Origin: JBBREP01 sp038202885
GTDB lineage: Bacteria > Actinomycetota > Acidimicrobiia > IMCC26256 > PALSA-610
NCBI GenBank assembly: GCA_038202885.1
Contig: JBBREP010000003.1
Coordinates: forward strand, 30,719 to 94,718
Direction of reading: 5' to 3'
Length of the DNA stretch: 64,000 nucleotides
Shown in pieces: positions 9,136 to 18,034 of this stretch. The translations under genes and the position numbers were made by a program. Numbering within the stretch: the first letter of the stretch is position 1; each line of letters starts with the position of its first letter. Below the pieces are notes generated by a model that was given only the letters and a program-made list of their open reading frames with translations, had not been told where the DNA came from and did no database searches.

Positions 9136-9184
9136 ACCGTGTGCCGATCTGGCCCTCGCCGGTGCCGCTGGCGCGGCACACGGT
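9136..9184. repeat. 49-bp hairpin repeat, copy 1
   Basis: The ends ACCGTGTGCCG and CGGCACACGGT are perfect 11-bp inverted repeats around a 27-nt centre that is itself rich in GCCGGTGCCG. An element of identical length, differing at three positions, lies at 10652-10700. This copy is in the divergent region between the lipoprotein and carotenoid oxygenase genes. Confidence 0.88.
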
Positions 9185-9268
9185 CGGGCCTGGCAACCGT
9201 GGCGAATCTCGGGTAGACCGTGCCCTGATCCACAGAACGTGTCGGGCGAACAACTGCGAGGGGTCCCG

Positions 9269-10630
9269 ATGACCGTCACCCAAGAACGCACGAGTACGAG
9301 TCGCTACCTGAGCGGCAACTTCGCTCCGGTACACAACGAGATCACCGCCTTTGACCTCGAGGTCACCGGGCAGATCCCCGAAGGCCTCGACGGCCGGCTG
9401 CTGCGCATTGGTCCGAACCCGGTCGGCGAATCCGACCCGGCGACGTACCACTGGTTCACCGGCAACGGCATGGTGCACGGCGTGCGGATGCGTGGCGGCA
9501 AAGCCGAGTGGTACCGCAACCGCTTTGTCGTTGACGATGCCGTGGCCGAAACACTCGGCCGTCCGACCACGCCGGGGCCGCGCTCGGCAATGGGCGGCGG
9601 CGGGGCCAACACGAATGTGATCGGGTACGCCGGCAACACCTTCGCGATCGTCGAGGCCGGGAACCCTCCCGTCGAACTCACCTACGACCTCGACACCGTG
9701 GCGATGACGAACTTCGAGGGCACGCTTCCGGGCTCGTTCACCGCGCACCCTAAACGTGATCCGCGCACAGGGGAGTTGCACGCGGTCGTCTACTACTGGG
9801 AGCGGGACTACCTCCAGTACGTGATCGTCGGGGTCGATGGTCGTGTCCGCCAGACCGCGAACGTGCCGGTGCCCGGCAAGCCGATGACGCACGACTGCGC
9901 GATCACCGAGTCGCAACTGTTGGTGTTCGACATGCCGGTGACGTTCGACATCGATGCGGCAATGTCGGGGAAGTCCCTGCCCTATGCGTGGGATCCTGAC
10001 TACGGATGTCGTGTCGGGCTCCTGCCGCTCGGGTCGACGGACGGTACCGACGTGCGTTGGTGTGCGACCGACCTGTGTTACGTGTACCACCCGCTCAACG
10101 CGTATGACCTCGCCGACGGTCGGGTTGTGTGCGATGTCGTGAAACACCCGCGCATGTTCGATCGCGACCGCTTCGGCCCGAACGAAGGCACGCCGACGTT
10201 GTGGCGTTGGACGCTCGACCCCGCGAGTGGCCGGATCGACGAGGAGTTGCTCGACGATTGCGGCCAGGAGTTTCCGCGCCTCGATGAACGGCTCGTGGGT
10301 CGCGCCCATCGCTACGGCTATACGGCAGGGTTCGCCGACGGCGCCGAGCACGGCCCGGCGTTCAAGCACGATCTCGTGGCCGCCACCAAGGAAGTGCACG
10401 AGTACGGCGCCGGGCGCATGACGCTCGAGCCCGTGTTCGTGCCGGTGCATGACGACGCCGCCGAAGACGATGGGTGGGTGATGTCGTATGTCTACGACGC
10501 GACGACCGACCGCTCCGACGTCGTGATCCTCCACAGCCAGGACTTCACCGGCGAACCCGTCGCCACGATCCATCTCCCACAGCGCGTGCCGTTCGGCTTC
10601 CACGGCAACTGGGTCCCCGACCCCACCTAA
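9269..10630 (+). CDS. carotenoid oxygenase (RPE65/CCO family) 1
   Basis: 453-residue member of the carotenoid cleavage oxygenase family, non-haem Fe(II) enzymes that split a double bond of a carotenoid, apocarotenoid or stilbene with O2. The four iron-ligand histidines expected of the seven-bladed propeller are found at 160 (TAHPKRDP), 208 (MTHDCAI), 274 (YVYHPLNAY) and 445 (FHGNWVPD). The family's N-terminal block TYHWFTGNGMVHGVRM is clear. The ATG at 9269 is preceded by GAGGGG; the frame continues upstream through the divergent lipoprotein gene and is rejected there. The gene is bracketed by the two 49-bp hairpins. A second paralogue lies at 60341-61849. Substrate is not deducible. Confidence 0.93.
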   Translation: MTVTQERTSTSRYLSGNFAPVHNEITAFDLEVTGQIPEGLDGRLLRIGPNPVGESDPATYHWFTGNGMVHGVRMRGGKAEWYRNRFVVDDAVAETLGRPTTPGPRSAMGGGGANTNVIGYAGNTFAIVEAGNPPVELTYDLDTVAMTNFEGTLPGSFTAHPKRDPRTGELHAVVYYWERDYLQYVIVGVDGRVRQTANVPVPGKPMTHDCAITESQLLVFDMPVTFDIDAAMSGKSLPYAWDPDYGCRVGLLPLGSTDGTDVRWCATDLCYVYHPLNAYDLADGRVVCDVVKHPRMFDRDRFGPNEGTPTLWRWTLDPASGRIDEELLDDCGQEFPRLDERLVGRAHRYGYTAGFADGAEHGPAFKHDLVAATKEVHEYGAGRMTLEPVFVPVHDDAAEDDGWVMSYVYDATTDRSDVVILHSQDFTGEPVATIHLPQRVPFGFHGNWVPDPT

Positions 10631-10651
10631 TGGGGTCGCCGGGCGCACCCC

Positions 10652-10700
10652 ACCGTGTGCCGATCTGACCGTCGCCGGTGCCGCTAGCGCGGCACACGGT
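10652..10700. repeat. 49-bp hairpin repeat, copy 2
   Basis: Same 11-bp terminal inverted repeats and same length as 9136-9184, 46 of 49 positions identical. It lies between the convergent carotenoid oxygenase gene and the small gene at 10713, where it could act as a bidirectional terminator. No T-run follows. Confidence 0.88.
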
Positions 10701-10712
10701 TGTGCGGGCTGG

Positions 10713-11030
10713 TTAGTGCTCGTCCTCGTCGTGGGGGAGGAGGTCGGCGGCAGCGGCGAGGGCGGTGGCCAGGCCGGCGGCCTTTTCGTACACGCTGGCG
10801 AAATAGTGCTCGGCGACATGTTCACGACCGGGCAGCGGAACCGCGCCGAGCGAACGCACCATCGCGCCAGGATCGTCGGGCGGGCGGATGTCGTCGACGT
10901 CGAGTTCGTCGTCGGTCGGTTGTGTGCCCCAGAACTCGGCGCCCGCAAGCGGCCGTTTGCGCGGTGTGCGACCAGCGGCAGCGGGTTTGCGACCAGCCGC
11001 GGCTGGTTTGCGCCGACGGGCCGGGCTCAC
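10713..11030 (-). CDS. small protein coupled to SNF2 helicase
   Basis: 105-residue protein of unknown function. The GTG start at 11030 overlaps the helicase stop (GTGA), so translation is coupled and a working link with the helicase is likely. The first 30 residues are basic and carry a duplicated RKPAAAGR motif, looking like a nucleic-acid-binding tail; the rest is acidic (TDDELDVDDIRPPDDPGAMV) and ends in a predicted helix rich in Ala (YEKAAGLATALAAAADLLP) and the acidic terminus HDEDEH. No family recognised. In many actinobacteria SNF2 helicases of this type sit beside a SWIM zinc-finger gene; this protein lacks the CxCx(n)CxH pattern, so it is not that partner. Confidence 0.7.
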   Translation of the reverse strand: MSPARRRKPAAAGRKPAAAGRTPRKRPLAGAEFWGTQPTDDELDVDDIRPPDDPGAMVRSLGAVPLPGREHVAEHYFASVYEKAAGLATALAAAADLLPHDEDEH

Positions 11031-14000
11031 GCGGTGGCTCCGCTCGTGGCGAAGTCGTCGTCGGTGAGCAACGACTCGGGGCGCAAGCCGAGTGCGAGCT
11101 GGAGTTGCGCGGTGTCGAGGTCGGCGAGCGAACTCGACTTGGGCAAGACCATGTCGGCGATCCGACGTTTGCCGGCCACGACCTCCTCGACGCGCTCGTC
11201 GACGGTACCGGTGCAGATGAGCCGGTGGCAGATCACGGTGCGGGTCTGGCCGATGCGCCACGCGCGGTCGCGAGCTTGGTCTTCGACGGCAGGGTTCCAC
11301 CAACGGTCGTACAACACGACGTGGCTCGCTGCGGTGAGGTTCAGCCCGGTGCCACCCGCTTTGAGCGACAGCACGAGCGCGCCCGCGCCAGGGCGAGATT
11401 GGAACTGCTCGATGATGTTGTCACGCACACCGCGCGTGAGCCCGCCGTCGTAGCACTCGACCGGCGTGCCAGTGCGCTCCGTGAGGTGCTGCGCGAGCCG
11501 GCGACCCCACTGCGCAAAGTGCGTGAACACCAACACCTTCTCGTCGGCCGCGAACACCGCGTCGACGATCTCTTCGAGCCGGGCGAGTTTGCCCGAGCGG
11601 CCGTCGAGCGGCAGGTCGTCGTTGCGATAGGCCCACGGATGGTTGCAGATCTGCTTGAGCGCAGTGATCGCGGCCAGGATCTGGCCCTTGCGTGGTTCCT
11701 CACCAACTTCGGTGTTCGTGCCCGTCACCAAGGTGTCGATCAATGCCTGGTACATGCCGATCTGCTCGCGCGTCATCGCGCAGTGGTCGAGCTCGTCGAT
11801 CTGATCCGGTAGCTCGGCGGCGATTTCGGGCTCGGCCTTGGTGCGGCGGAACACGAGGATGCCGTTGAGCGCGCGCATGGCGTCTTCGGCCTCGGCGCGT
11901 GCGACGCGACCATCGTTGGAGATACTCGCCATGAACTGTGGGCGGGTGCCGACGAGACCTGGGTTCGTGAAATCGAGGATGGCCCACAGGTCGCCGATGC
12001 CGTTTTCGATCGGCGTGCCGGTGAGCGCGACGCGCGTGCGGGCGTTGATCGTGCGCAACTGTTGCGACGTGTCGTTGGCTGGGTTCTTGATGGCCTGCGC
12101 CTCGTCGAGCACCACGCGGGCCCACGTGATCCCGGCGATCGCCTCGATGTCGCGCAACGCCGTTCCGTACGTGGTGACGACGACGTCGGCCCGGGCGACC
12201 TCGGCCGCGAACTCGCGCGGCGACGCCCGGTTGACGCCGTGGTGCACGACGGTCTGGAGGCCGGGTGTGAAGCGCTTGGCTTCCGCCATCCAGTTCCCCA
12301 CGACCGCCGGCGGTGCGATCACCAATGCCGGACCGTCGGCCATGCCGGCCAGGAGATGCGCCAACATCGTCGGCGTCTTGCCGAGTCCCATGTCGAGCGC
12401 GAGACAGCCGCCGAGCCCGGCGTCATCGAGGAAGCCCAGCCAGGCGAGCGCTTCGGCCTGATAGCTACGCAGCTCACCGACGAAACCCTTCGGTGCGACG
12501 GCCGGTTCGTCGGCTACGTGCTTCGCCGCGGCGAGCAGATCGGCCGCCCAACCGCCGCCGGCAATCGAGACGCCGACTGCGTTCGGCGACGCGTCGAGGC
12601 CCAACGCGAGCCGCAGCATCTCGGCGCCCGTCATCTGCTTCGTAGCCGCCCGCTCATCGAGCGCGTCGGCGACGGCTTGCAGATCGGCACGATCGATCGC
12701 GACCCAACGACCACCCGAACGAATCAGCGGGCGCGCTTCCTTCGCCATCCGCGCGACGTCGGCCGCGGTGAGCTCGACATCGTCGAACAACGCCGACCAC
12801 GCAACGTTGGCGAGTTGGTTCGCGCCGACGGCCGTCTCCGCGGACGCTTCCGCGTAGACACGCAGCGTCGGTGTGGCCCGGCGACGCGACAGCGCGGGCA
12901 CGCGCACATCGAAGCCGGCAGTGGCCAGTTGCGGACCCGTCGTGGCCATCAGGTTCCACGCTTCGTCGGCACTTACGATCACCTGGCCGCGACGATTCGC
13001 ACTGGAACGCACAAGCGCGGGCACCATGCGTTCCAGTCGAGCGAGCTCGTCTTCGTAGTGCTCGCGCTCGGGACTCGGCGTCACGATCGCGAGCGCGATC
13101 GGTACGAGCCCCCCGAGGTCGCCGGGTGCGAACACCGAGAGCTGCCACGCGTCGGCGTCATCGGGCGGATCGAGTTGCACCACGAGCTTGCCGTGTTGTC
13201 CATGTTGCGCCGTGACCGCACGGGCCCAGCGTTCGACGCCAGCAACGATCTTGTCGGTGGCGACCGTCGGCGCGTCGAAGGCGCTCCCGTCGAGGCGACC
13301 CAGGAACGCCTCGGCGACGTCGGAGGCCGTCCGCACGTGGGGTGGGGGAGCCTGCACCGTGACGGTGCTCGCTGCGGTGCGGCAAATGGCGTCAACCATG
13401 CCGGTGAGCGCGGAACGGGTCAGCGCACGCCGATCGACCTTGCGGTCGAGTGCGAGCACGGTGCCGGGCATCGACTCAGCGGTGTGCACGAGGCGGATGG
13501 GATCGACGAGCGCCGGCGTCCAGCGCACTGAGTACGAACCGGTCGCGGCACGCGCGCTCCCACGGCGGGTGCGGCGGCGCAGCTGCGGCACCATCGCGCC
13601 GCTGGCGGTGAGCTCGACGGCCCAGAGCGCGACCTGACCCAACCAACGCAGGCTCGGCGCGATGTCGTCGTCGAGCTGGTCGGCGCCCGCGGCAACGAGC
13701 CAGCCGAGCACTTCGCGCACCGGGATCGTGTGCGCGTCGGCGGCGCCACCATCGGGCAGCGGTACGGGTGCGTGGGTGCTCCACCCCGACTCGGGTGCGC
13801 CCGCGGCAGTGAGCATCGCGCGCACCTCGGCGGCACTCGCGACGGGCGCGCCAGGACCCGCGGCCCACACGATCACCCGGCCGGGCTCCCAAGAGGCCTG
13901 CAGCTGCGTGGTGCCCGGCGGGAGCGGCTCGTGGGGCACCTGTGCGGCCCCGGCGCTGCGATGGGCGTTACCGCTCGCGACCCCGTCGCGCTCGGGCTCC

Positions 14001-14290
14001 GCGGCCCGTTCGGGCGCAGGCACGAGTCGGGCCCACGCGGCCTTGATGTGACGGTGTTCTTCTTCGAGGTCGGCGAGCACTTGCTCACGCTCGTCACCGG
14101 TGATCGCGCGTGCGCTCACGAGGTGTTCCTCGATCTCACGCAGCATGCGCGCGAGCGTGGTGCGCCACTCCACGGGGTGGGCCGCCAACGCCTCGAGCTG
14201 TTCCGGCGTCGCGGCGCGGTCGATCTCGGCCGTCACATACATGTCGAACTGCCACGGCGCGATTGCCTCGGCACTCGCGAGCGCACTCAT
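11027..14290 (-). CDS. SNF2/RapA-type superfamily 2 helicase
   Basis: About 1087-residue ATP-dependent DNA translocase of the SNF2 family. The N-terminal half (residues 1-560) is a long regulatory region; the ATPase core follows: Walker A DMGLGKT near 632, Walker B as VVLDEAQAIKN near 728, then LTGTPIENGIGDLW. The second RecA domain has the motif V/VI block GGTGLNLTAASHVVLYDRWW and QARDRAWRIGQ. The Q in DEAQ is usual for the bacterial SNF2 group. The start is uncertain: the frame is open to 14476, but residues from the ATG at 14290 (MSALASAEAIAPWQFDMYV) look like the true folded N-terminus. A small coupled gene follows. Role in DNA repair or transcription is inferred from family only. Confidence 0.88.
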   Translation of the reverse strand: MSALASAEAIAPWQFDMYVTAEIDRAATPEQLEALAAHPVEWRTTLARMLREIEEHLVSARAITGDEREQVLADLEEEHRHIKAAWARLVPAPERAAEPERDGVASGNAHRSAGAAQVPHEPLPPGTTQLQASWEPGRVIVWAAGPGAPVASAAEVRAMLTAAGAPESGWSTHAPVPLPDGGAADAHTIPVREVLGWLVAAGADQLDDDIAPSLRWLGQVALWAVELTASGAMVPQLRRRTRRGSARAATGSYSVRWTPALVDPIRLVHTAESMPGTVLALDRKVDRRALTRSALTGMVDAICRTAASTVTVQAPPPHVRTASDVAEAFLGRLDGSAFDAPTVATDKIVAGVERWARAVTAQHGQHGKLVVQLDPPDDADAWQLSVFAPGDLGGLVPIALAIVTPSPEREHYEDELARLERMVPALVRSSANRRGQVIVSADEAWNLMATTGPQLATAGFDVRVPALSRRRATPTLRVYAEASAETAVGANQLANVAWSALFDDVELTAADVARMAKEARPLIRSGGRWVAIDRADLQAVADALDERAATKQMTGAEMLRLALGLDASPNAVGVSIAGGGWAADLLAAAKHVADEPAVAPKGFVGELRSYQAEALAWLGFLDDAGLGGCLALDMGLGKTPTMLAHLLAGMADGPALVIAPPAVVGNWMAEAKRFTPGLQTVVHHGVNRASPREFAAEVARADVVVTTYGTALRDIEAIAGITWARVVLDEAQAIKNPANDTSQQLRTINARTRVALTGTPIENGIGDLWAILDFTNPGLVGTRPQFMASISNDGRVARAEAEDAMRALNGILVFRRTKAEPEIAAELPDQIDELDHCAMTREQIGMYQALIDTLVTGTNTEVGEEPRKGQILAAITALKQICNHPWAYRNDDLPLDGRSGKLARLEEIVDAVFAADEKVLVFTHFAQWGRRLAQHLTERTGTPVECYDGGLTRGVRDNIIEQFQSRPGAGALVLSLKAGGTGLNLTAASHVVLYDRWWNPAVEDQARDRAWRIGQTRTVICHRLICTGTVDERVEEVVAGKRRIADMVLPKSSSLADLDTAQLQLALGLRPESLLTDDDFATSGATA

Positions 14291-14587
14291 CCGCAGACCA
14301 CGCACATCTCCACTGGGACTCTTACCGTCGGAGGCCACTGTTGTGTCCTCGAAGAAGCTCGGGCTTGCGAGGCCCGCTGCCGCCACTGCTGCGCTCACGT
14401 GACCACAGCAGCCCGAACGCTCGCCTCGGTCGGGACCCCCTGACGAGGTCCTGACGGGACACGAACGTTGTGCCATGAGTGTAGACGGTCCACGGCCAAC
14501 GGCTCGCCACCGCCGTCGCGGAGTGTGGCGAACGCCGCACCCGCCCTCAGCCGCTGCCTACGGCCCGGGACGGCACGGGTGCGTACG
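14291..14587. other. intergenic region upstream of SNF2 helicase
   Basis: 297 bp between the SNF2 start and the stop of the upstream gene on the same strand. The helicase frame stays open through 14476, so part of this may be coding if an upstream start is used. I see no clear promoter, hairpin or repeat here. Confidence 0.4.
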
Positions 14588-16093
14588 TCAGTGGCCGCCC
14601 AGGCCGAGCAGGTACCCGATGAGCCCGACTGAGAAGTACTGCGCGTCGGACGGCCCCAGCCCGTACCTGCGCATGACCGTGACGAGCGCTGCTTGGTCGG
14701 CGGTCGACCATGTGGTGGTGTGAACGTTTGGGCCGCTGCTCGGCGGCGCCGCGACGGGCGTGGGAGCGCCGCCGACGAGCCCGACGATGTACGCGACGAT
14801 GCCGACCGAATTGCGCTGCGCGTCCTGCGCGTCCGTCCCGAAATACGCAGCGTTCTTCAGCAGTCGCGCGTCGTCGCCCGCGCTGTAGCGCGACGTGATG
14901 TCAACTGAGCCCGCCGTCGGCTTGATCGGCAGCGAGAGCTGCGACGCGACGCCGACGCCGCTGGCGTTGATGGGGCTCACGAGGAACTGATAGCTCTTCC
15001 CGTTCGTGAGGCCGGTCACGACCGCCGCCGATGTCGCGGCGGCAACGGTCGTTGGCGAGGTGCCCAACGTGTTGGTGATCCGATACGAGGTGATCGTTGA
15101 CGTGCCCTTGAACACCGGCGGTACCCAGGTGACGCTCGCCCAGCCGTCGCCACCGGTGACGCCCGTGAGCGTGGGAGGCCCAGCGAGGCCGCCCGGAACG
15201 AACGACCAGTGCAGGGTGTATTGGCCCGCGTTCGTGTCGAATCCTGCGATGACGATCTGCAGTGGAACGCCCTTGACCACCGCCGTAGCGACAGCACTCT
15301 GTACGTCGCAGCTGTCGTCGTTCGACACGACGGGAGTCAACGCGCCGAGTGAAGCGCCGGTGTAGGTAGCCAAGACAGTGTCGAAAGTGCTGCCGCACGT
15401 GTCAACCGAGAGCACCCCCGCGGCGATTGGTGTGAAGCGGTACCAGACCGTGTGTCCGGTCGGGGGGCCGATGGGTGGCTCTCCGGCTTCGGTGGTCGCG
15501 TTGGTGTTTGCCCCGTGCAGGGTCCCAGTCGCGCCACCGATCGCCGTCGCGTTGGCGAAATTGTCGTTCGCGGGCGGAGGAGGCAGTCGTGCCCATGACA
15601 GCTGCACGCTTCCGGTGTCGCCACCGAAACCGTCGACCGCGATTGAATATGATACGCCGGCCGTCGCCGTGAACGTCACCCTGCTTTGCGTGGTGCAGTC
15701 GGGATCGTTGGCATCGTCGTTCGATGCAATCAGGTGGAGAGCGCTCACAGCTGTTCCCGTGTACACCGCGAGCACGGTGTCGAAGTCGCTCCCACACGTG
15801 TCGACGGTCGACATGCCTGTGGTCGACGGTACGAAGCGAAACCAGATCGATGCGCTGGCAGTGTTGCCCGCGTGCGCGGGTTCACCGGTTTCCGCGGTTG
15901 CACCGTCGTTCGTTCGCGTGACCGTGCCGTTGAGGTGGGCCAGGACCTCTGCTTGGGCAAAGTTGTCGTTCGCCGGTGGCGCGGCCGGCCCCGCGGCGTG
16001 CGCGGGGACTGCGCCGGCCGAGACGACGCCAACCACGGCCACGAGCGTCGCCGCGCGACGTAGACCCGCGCGACTCAGACCTTTGCGCAACAT
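14588..16093 (-). CDS. secreted PPC/FN3 surface protein with C-terminal repeat module
   Basis: 501-residue exported protein. A signal peptide (MLRKGLSRAGLRRAATLVAV... ending AHAAG) supports the ATG at 16093. Two PPC-like beta-domains follow, each opening with PPANDNFA and carrying TVDTCGS-FDTVLA and a SNDD acidic turn, roughly residues 40-150 and 155-275. A fibronectin type III domain (PPTLTGVTGGDGWASVTWVP) covers about 280-375. The last 110 residues hold two copies of an unrecognised module: DARLLKNAAYFGTDAQ...SVGIVAYIVGL and AALVTVMRRYGLGPSDAQYFSVGLIGYLLGL. Probably attached to or acting at the cell surface. No catalytic domain is seen. Confidence 0.82.
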   Translation of the reverse strand: MLRKGLSRAGLRRAATLVAVVGVVSAGAVPAHAAGPAAPPANDNFAQAEVLAHLNGTVTRTNDGATAETGEPAHAGNTASASIWFRFVPSTTGMSTVDTCGSDFDTVLAVYTGTAVSALHLIASNDDANDPDCTTQSRVTFTATAGVSYSIAVDGFGGDTGSVQLSWARLPPPPANDNFANATAIGGATGTLHGANTNATTEAGEPPIGPPTGHTVWYRFTPIAAGVLSVDTCGSTFDTVLATYTGASLGALTPVVSNDDSCDVQSAVATAVVKGVPLQIVIAGFDTNAGQYTLHWSFVPGGLAGPPTLTGVTGGDGWASVTWVPPVFKGTSTITSYRITNTLGTSPTTVAAATSAAVVTGLTNGKSYQFLVSPINASGVGVASQLSLPIKPTAGSVDITSRYSAGDDARLLKNAAYFGTDAQDAQRNSVGIVAYIVGLVGGAPTPVAAPPSSGPNVHTTTWSTADQAALVTVMRRYGLGPSDAQYFSVGLIGYLLGLGGH

Positions 16094-16213
16094 TCGTCTC
16101 CATCCTCGCCCGCCCGGGCACACCAGCATCATTGCCCCGAAATTCCGACCGTTCACCAGTATGACAGGCGACCCGCCGAGCCGTACAGCACCCCCGGCGG
16201 GGCCGGTGCCGGT

Positions 16214-16268
16214 ACGCGCGAGCCGACGCACGCGAGGCAATGCACGCGAGCCGATGCACGCGGCCGGG
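16214..16268. repeat. 14-bp tandem repeat
   Basis: About four imperfect units built on GCACGCGAGCCGAT lie just upstream of the MhuD-like gene and its palindrome. Seen directly; period 14 is exact between the middle units. Confidence 0.7.
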
Positions 16269-16270
16269 CG

Positions 16271-16288
16271 CCGATCTGCTCAGATCGG
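16271..16288. promoter_or_regulatory. palindrome overlapping the MhuD-like ribosome-binding site
   Basis: CCGATCTG-CT-CAGATCGG is a perfect 18-bp palindrome ending 4 nt before the ATG at 16293; its right arm runs into the G-run that would serve as Shine-Dalgarno. It could be an operator at the start of a nearly leaderless transcript or an RNA hairpin that hides the ribosome-binding site. With a loop of only 2 nt the RNA stem would lose a pair, so a DNA site is somewhat likelier. Confidence 0.6.
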
Positions 16289-16292
16289 GGGC

Positions 16293-16622
16293 ATGACCGT
16301 GATCAAGATCAATGCCATCACCGTTCCCGCGGACGCCGGCGACGAACTGGCCAAGCGTTTCGCGGCGCGTGCGGGCGCCGTCGATGGTCAGGACGGCTTC
16401 GAGGGCTTCGAACTACTCCGCCCGACCGACGATCGGCGCCAGTGGTTGGTCGTCACCCGCTGGCGCGACGAAGAATCGTTTCAGGCGTGGGTGAGTTCGC
16501 CGGCGTTCGGGCACGGCCACGCCGGCGCCGACCGACCGGCACCGAGCGGCGGACCGGTGTCGGTGGCGTCGGAGTTGTGGAACTACGAGGTCGCTGGTGG
16601 TTCGCTCGGAGCAGCCAAGTAG
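16293..16622 (+). CDS. mhuD: MhuD-like haem-degrading monooxygenase
   Basis: 109-residue protein of the IsdG/MhuD group in the antibiotic-biosynthesis-monooxygenase fold. Its first half closely follows Mycobacterium tuberculosis MhuD: KINAI at the start with Asn7, then ELAKRFAARAGAV, GFEGFELLRP and FQAWVSSPAF with Trp66. Asn7 and Trp66 match the MhuD catalytic residues; the haem-ligand histidine (His75 in MhuD) is offset by one, with His74 and His76 flanking the place. MhuD opens haem to mycobilin and frees iron in the cytoplasm, so this gene likely serves haem-iron use. It is monocistronic, convergent with the WS/DGAT gene, and preceded by an 18-bp palindrome at its ribosome-binding site. 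Confidence 0.85.
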   Translation: MTVIKINAITVPADAGDELAKRFAARAGAVDGQDGFEGFELLRPTDDRRQWLVVTRWRDEESFQAWVSSPAFGHGHAGADRPAPSGGPVSVASELWNYEVAGGSLGAAK

Positions 16623-16647
16623 CGACGCGCAACGTAGGGACGCTCAC

Positions 16648-18021
16648 TTAGCTCGTCGCGGCGAGCAAATCGGCGAGCCCGTCTGTGATCCCTTGTGCGA
16701 GCACATCGATGTCGGCCGCGGCGTCCCAATCGCCGGTGATGCCGAAGCCGACGTGGCCGCAGTACGAAAAGATCGCGACGGCAACGCGGATATGGCCGGC
16801 GATGGGCACGTACGGATAGGCACGTTCCATCCGGCGCCCGCATACGAACAGCGGGAATTGCGGCCCGGGCACATTCGTGGCCACGGTCTCCACGAACTCC
16901 TGACCGTGCACAATGGTGCGCGCCGCGATCGCTCCGAGCGACGGCGGCGCCAGGCTGTCGGCGCCAACGACGGCCTGCGACGCCTCCAACTCGTGCGACT
17001 GTTTCAGCTCGGCCATCTGCTCGCGAACAGCCTTCAATGTGTCCGAAGCGTCGTCGATGTTCACCGGTAACCGTGCGATCAGCGCGCCGACGCGATTGTC
17101 GAACGTGCCGCGCGCGTCTGGCGTGCGCAATGAGACCGGAATCAATGTCGTGACCGAGCGGCCGTCGAGATCCTCGCCGCGTGAGGCCAACAGCGCCCGC
17201 AAGCCACGCGTGACACCGGTGAGCACGACGTCGTTCACCGTCCCGCCGAGTGCCGCGCCGATGCGCTTGACGTCGGCGAGCGGCATCTCGGTGCTGGTCC
17301 ACCGGCGCGACGGCCCGATCGGACCGGTTAACGACGAAGGTGTTCCTGCGAACATGTTCCCGACGCGCGCGACGCCCGACACGATGTTGGCCGCACGCTT
17401 GACTGCGTCAGCGGGAGCGCCGAGTGCTCGCCCGACGCCGCGCAGCGCCGCGATGATCGAGTGGAGTCCCTCAGCTGCGGTATCGCGCATCAGATCGATA
17501 CGTGAAGGTTCACCGGCCGGCGTCCACGCCAGCGGTGGCGGCACGGTCACGGCATCGCGGTCAGTATCCATCAGCGCAGCGAGGAGATCGGTACCCGCGA
17601 TGCCGTCAACCATGCAGTGATGGACCTTGGATACGAGGGCCCAGCGGCCGTCGTCAACGCCCTCGACCATCCACATCTCCCACAGCGGCCGTTGCCGGTC
17701 GAGCGGCTGCGACATCACACGCGCCACGAGGCGTTCGAGCGCGTCGTCGTCGGCTCGGCCCGGTAGCGCCGTGTGGCGAAGGTGGTAGTCGAGATTGAAA
17801 TGGGTGTCGTCGATCCACACGGGTCGACCCATCGACGCGGGCGCCTCGCGCACGCGTTGGCGATAGCGAGCCACGAGCGGGATCTTGGTCTCGACGAGTG
17901 CCCGGAACGATGCGTACGACGGTGCGGGGCCCTCGAAGATCCCGACGGAGCCGATGTGCATGTGGTTGATCGGGTCTTCGATCGCGATGAACAACGAATC
18001 GAGGCCGTTCATACGCTCCAT
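16648..18021 (-). CDS. WS/DGAT-type O-acyltransferase
   Basis: 457-residue bifunctional wax-ester synthase/diacylglycerol acyltransferase homologue, which joins fatty acyl-CoA to long-chain alcohols or diacylglycerol to form storage lipid at the membrane. The catalytic motif HHxxxDG is present as HHCMVDG at 134-140, and the N-terminal MNGLDSLFIAIEDPINHMHIGS and the late block LTGVTRGLRALL / NVPGPQFPLF are family features; length is usual. The ATG at 18021 has GAGGGA about 7 nt upstream. It is 13 nt downstream of the small gene at 18035-18334 on the same strand, so the pair is probably an operon. Such genes are common and often multi-copy in actinobacteria. Confidence 0.92.
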   Translation of the reverse strand: MERMNGLDSLFIAIEDPINHMHIGSVGIFEGPAPSYASFRALVETKIPLVARYRQRVREAPASMGRPVWIDDTHFNLDYHLRHTALPGRADDDALERLVARVMSQPLDRQRPLWEMWMVEGVDDGRWALVSKVHHCMVDGIAGTDLLAALMDTDRDAVTVPPPLAWTPAGEPSRIDLMRDTAAEGLHSIIAALRGVGRALGAPADAVKRAANIVSGVARVGNMFAGTPSSLTGPIGPSRRWTSTEMPLADVKRIGAALGGTVNDVVLTGVTRGLRALLASRGEDLDGRSVTTLIPVSLRTPDARGTFDNRVGALIARLPVNIDDASDTLKAVREQMAELKQSHELEASQAVVGADSLAPPSLGAIAARTIVHGQEFVETVATNVPGPQFPLFVCGRRMERAYPYVPIAGHIRVAVAIFSYCGHVGFGITGDWDAAADIDVLAQGITDGLADLLAATS

Positions 18022-18034
18022 GACCGGTCCCTCG

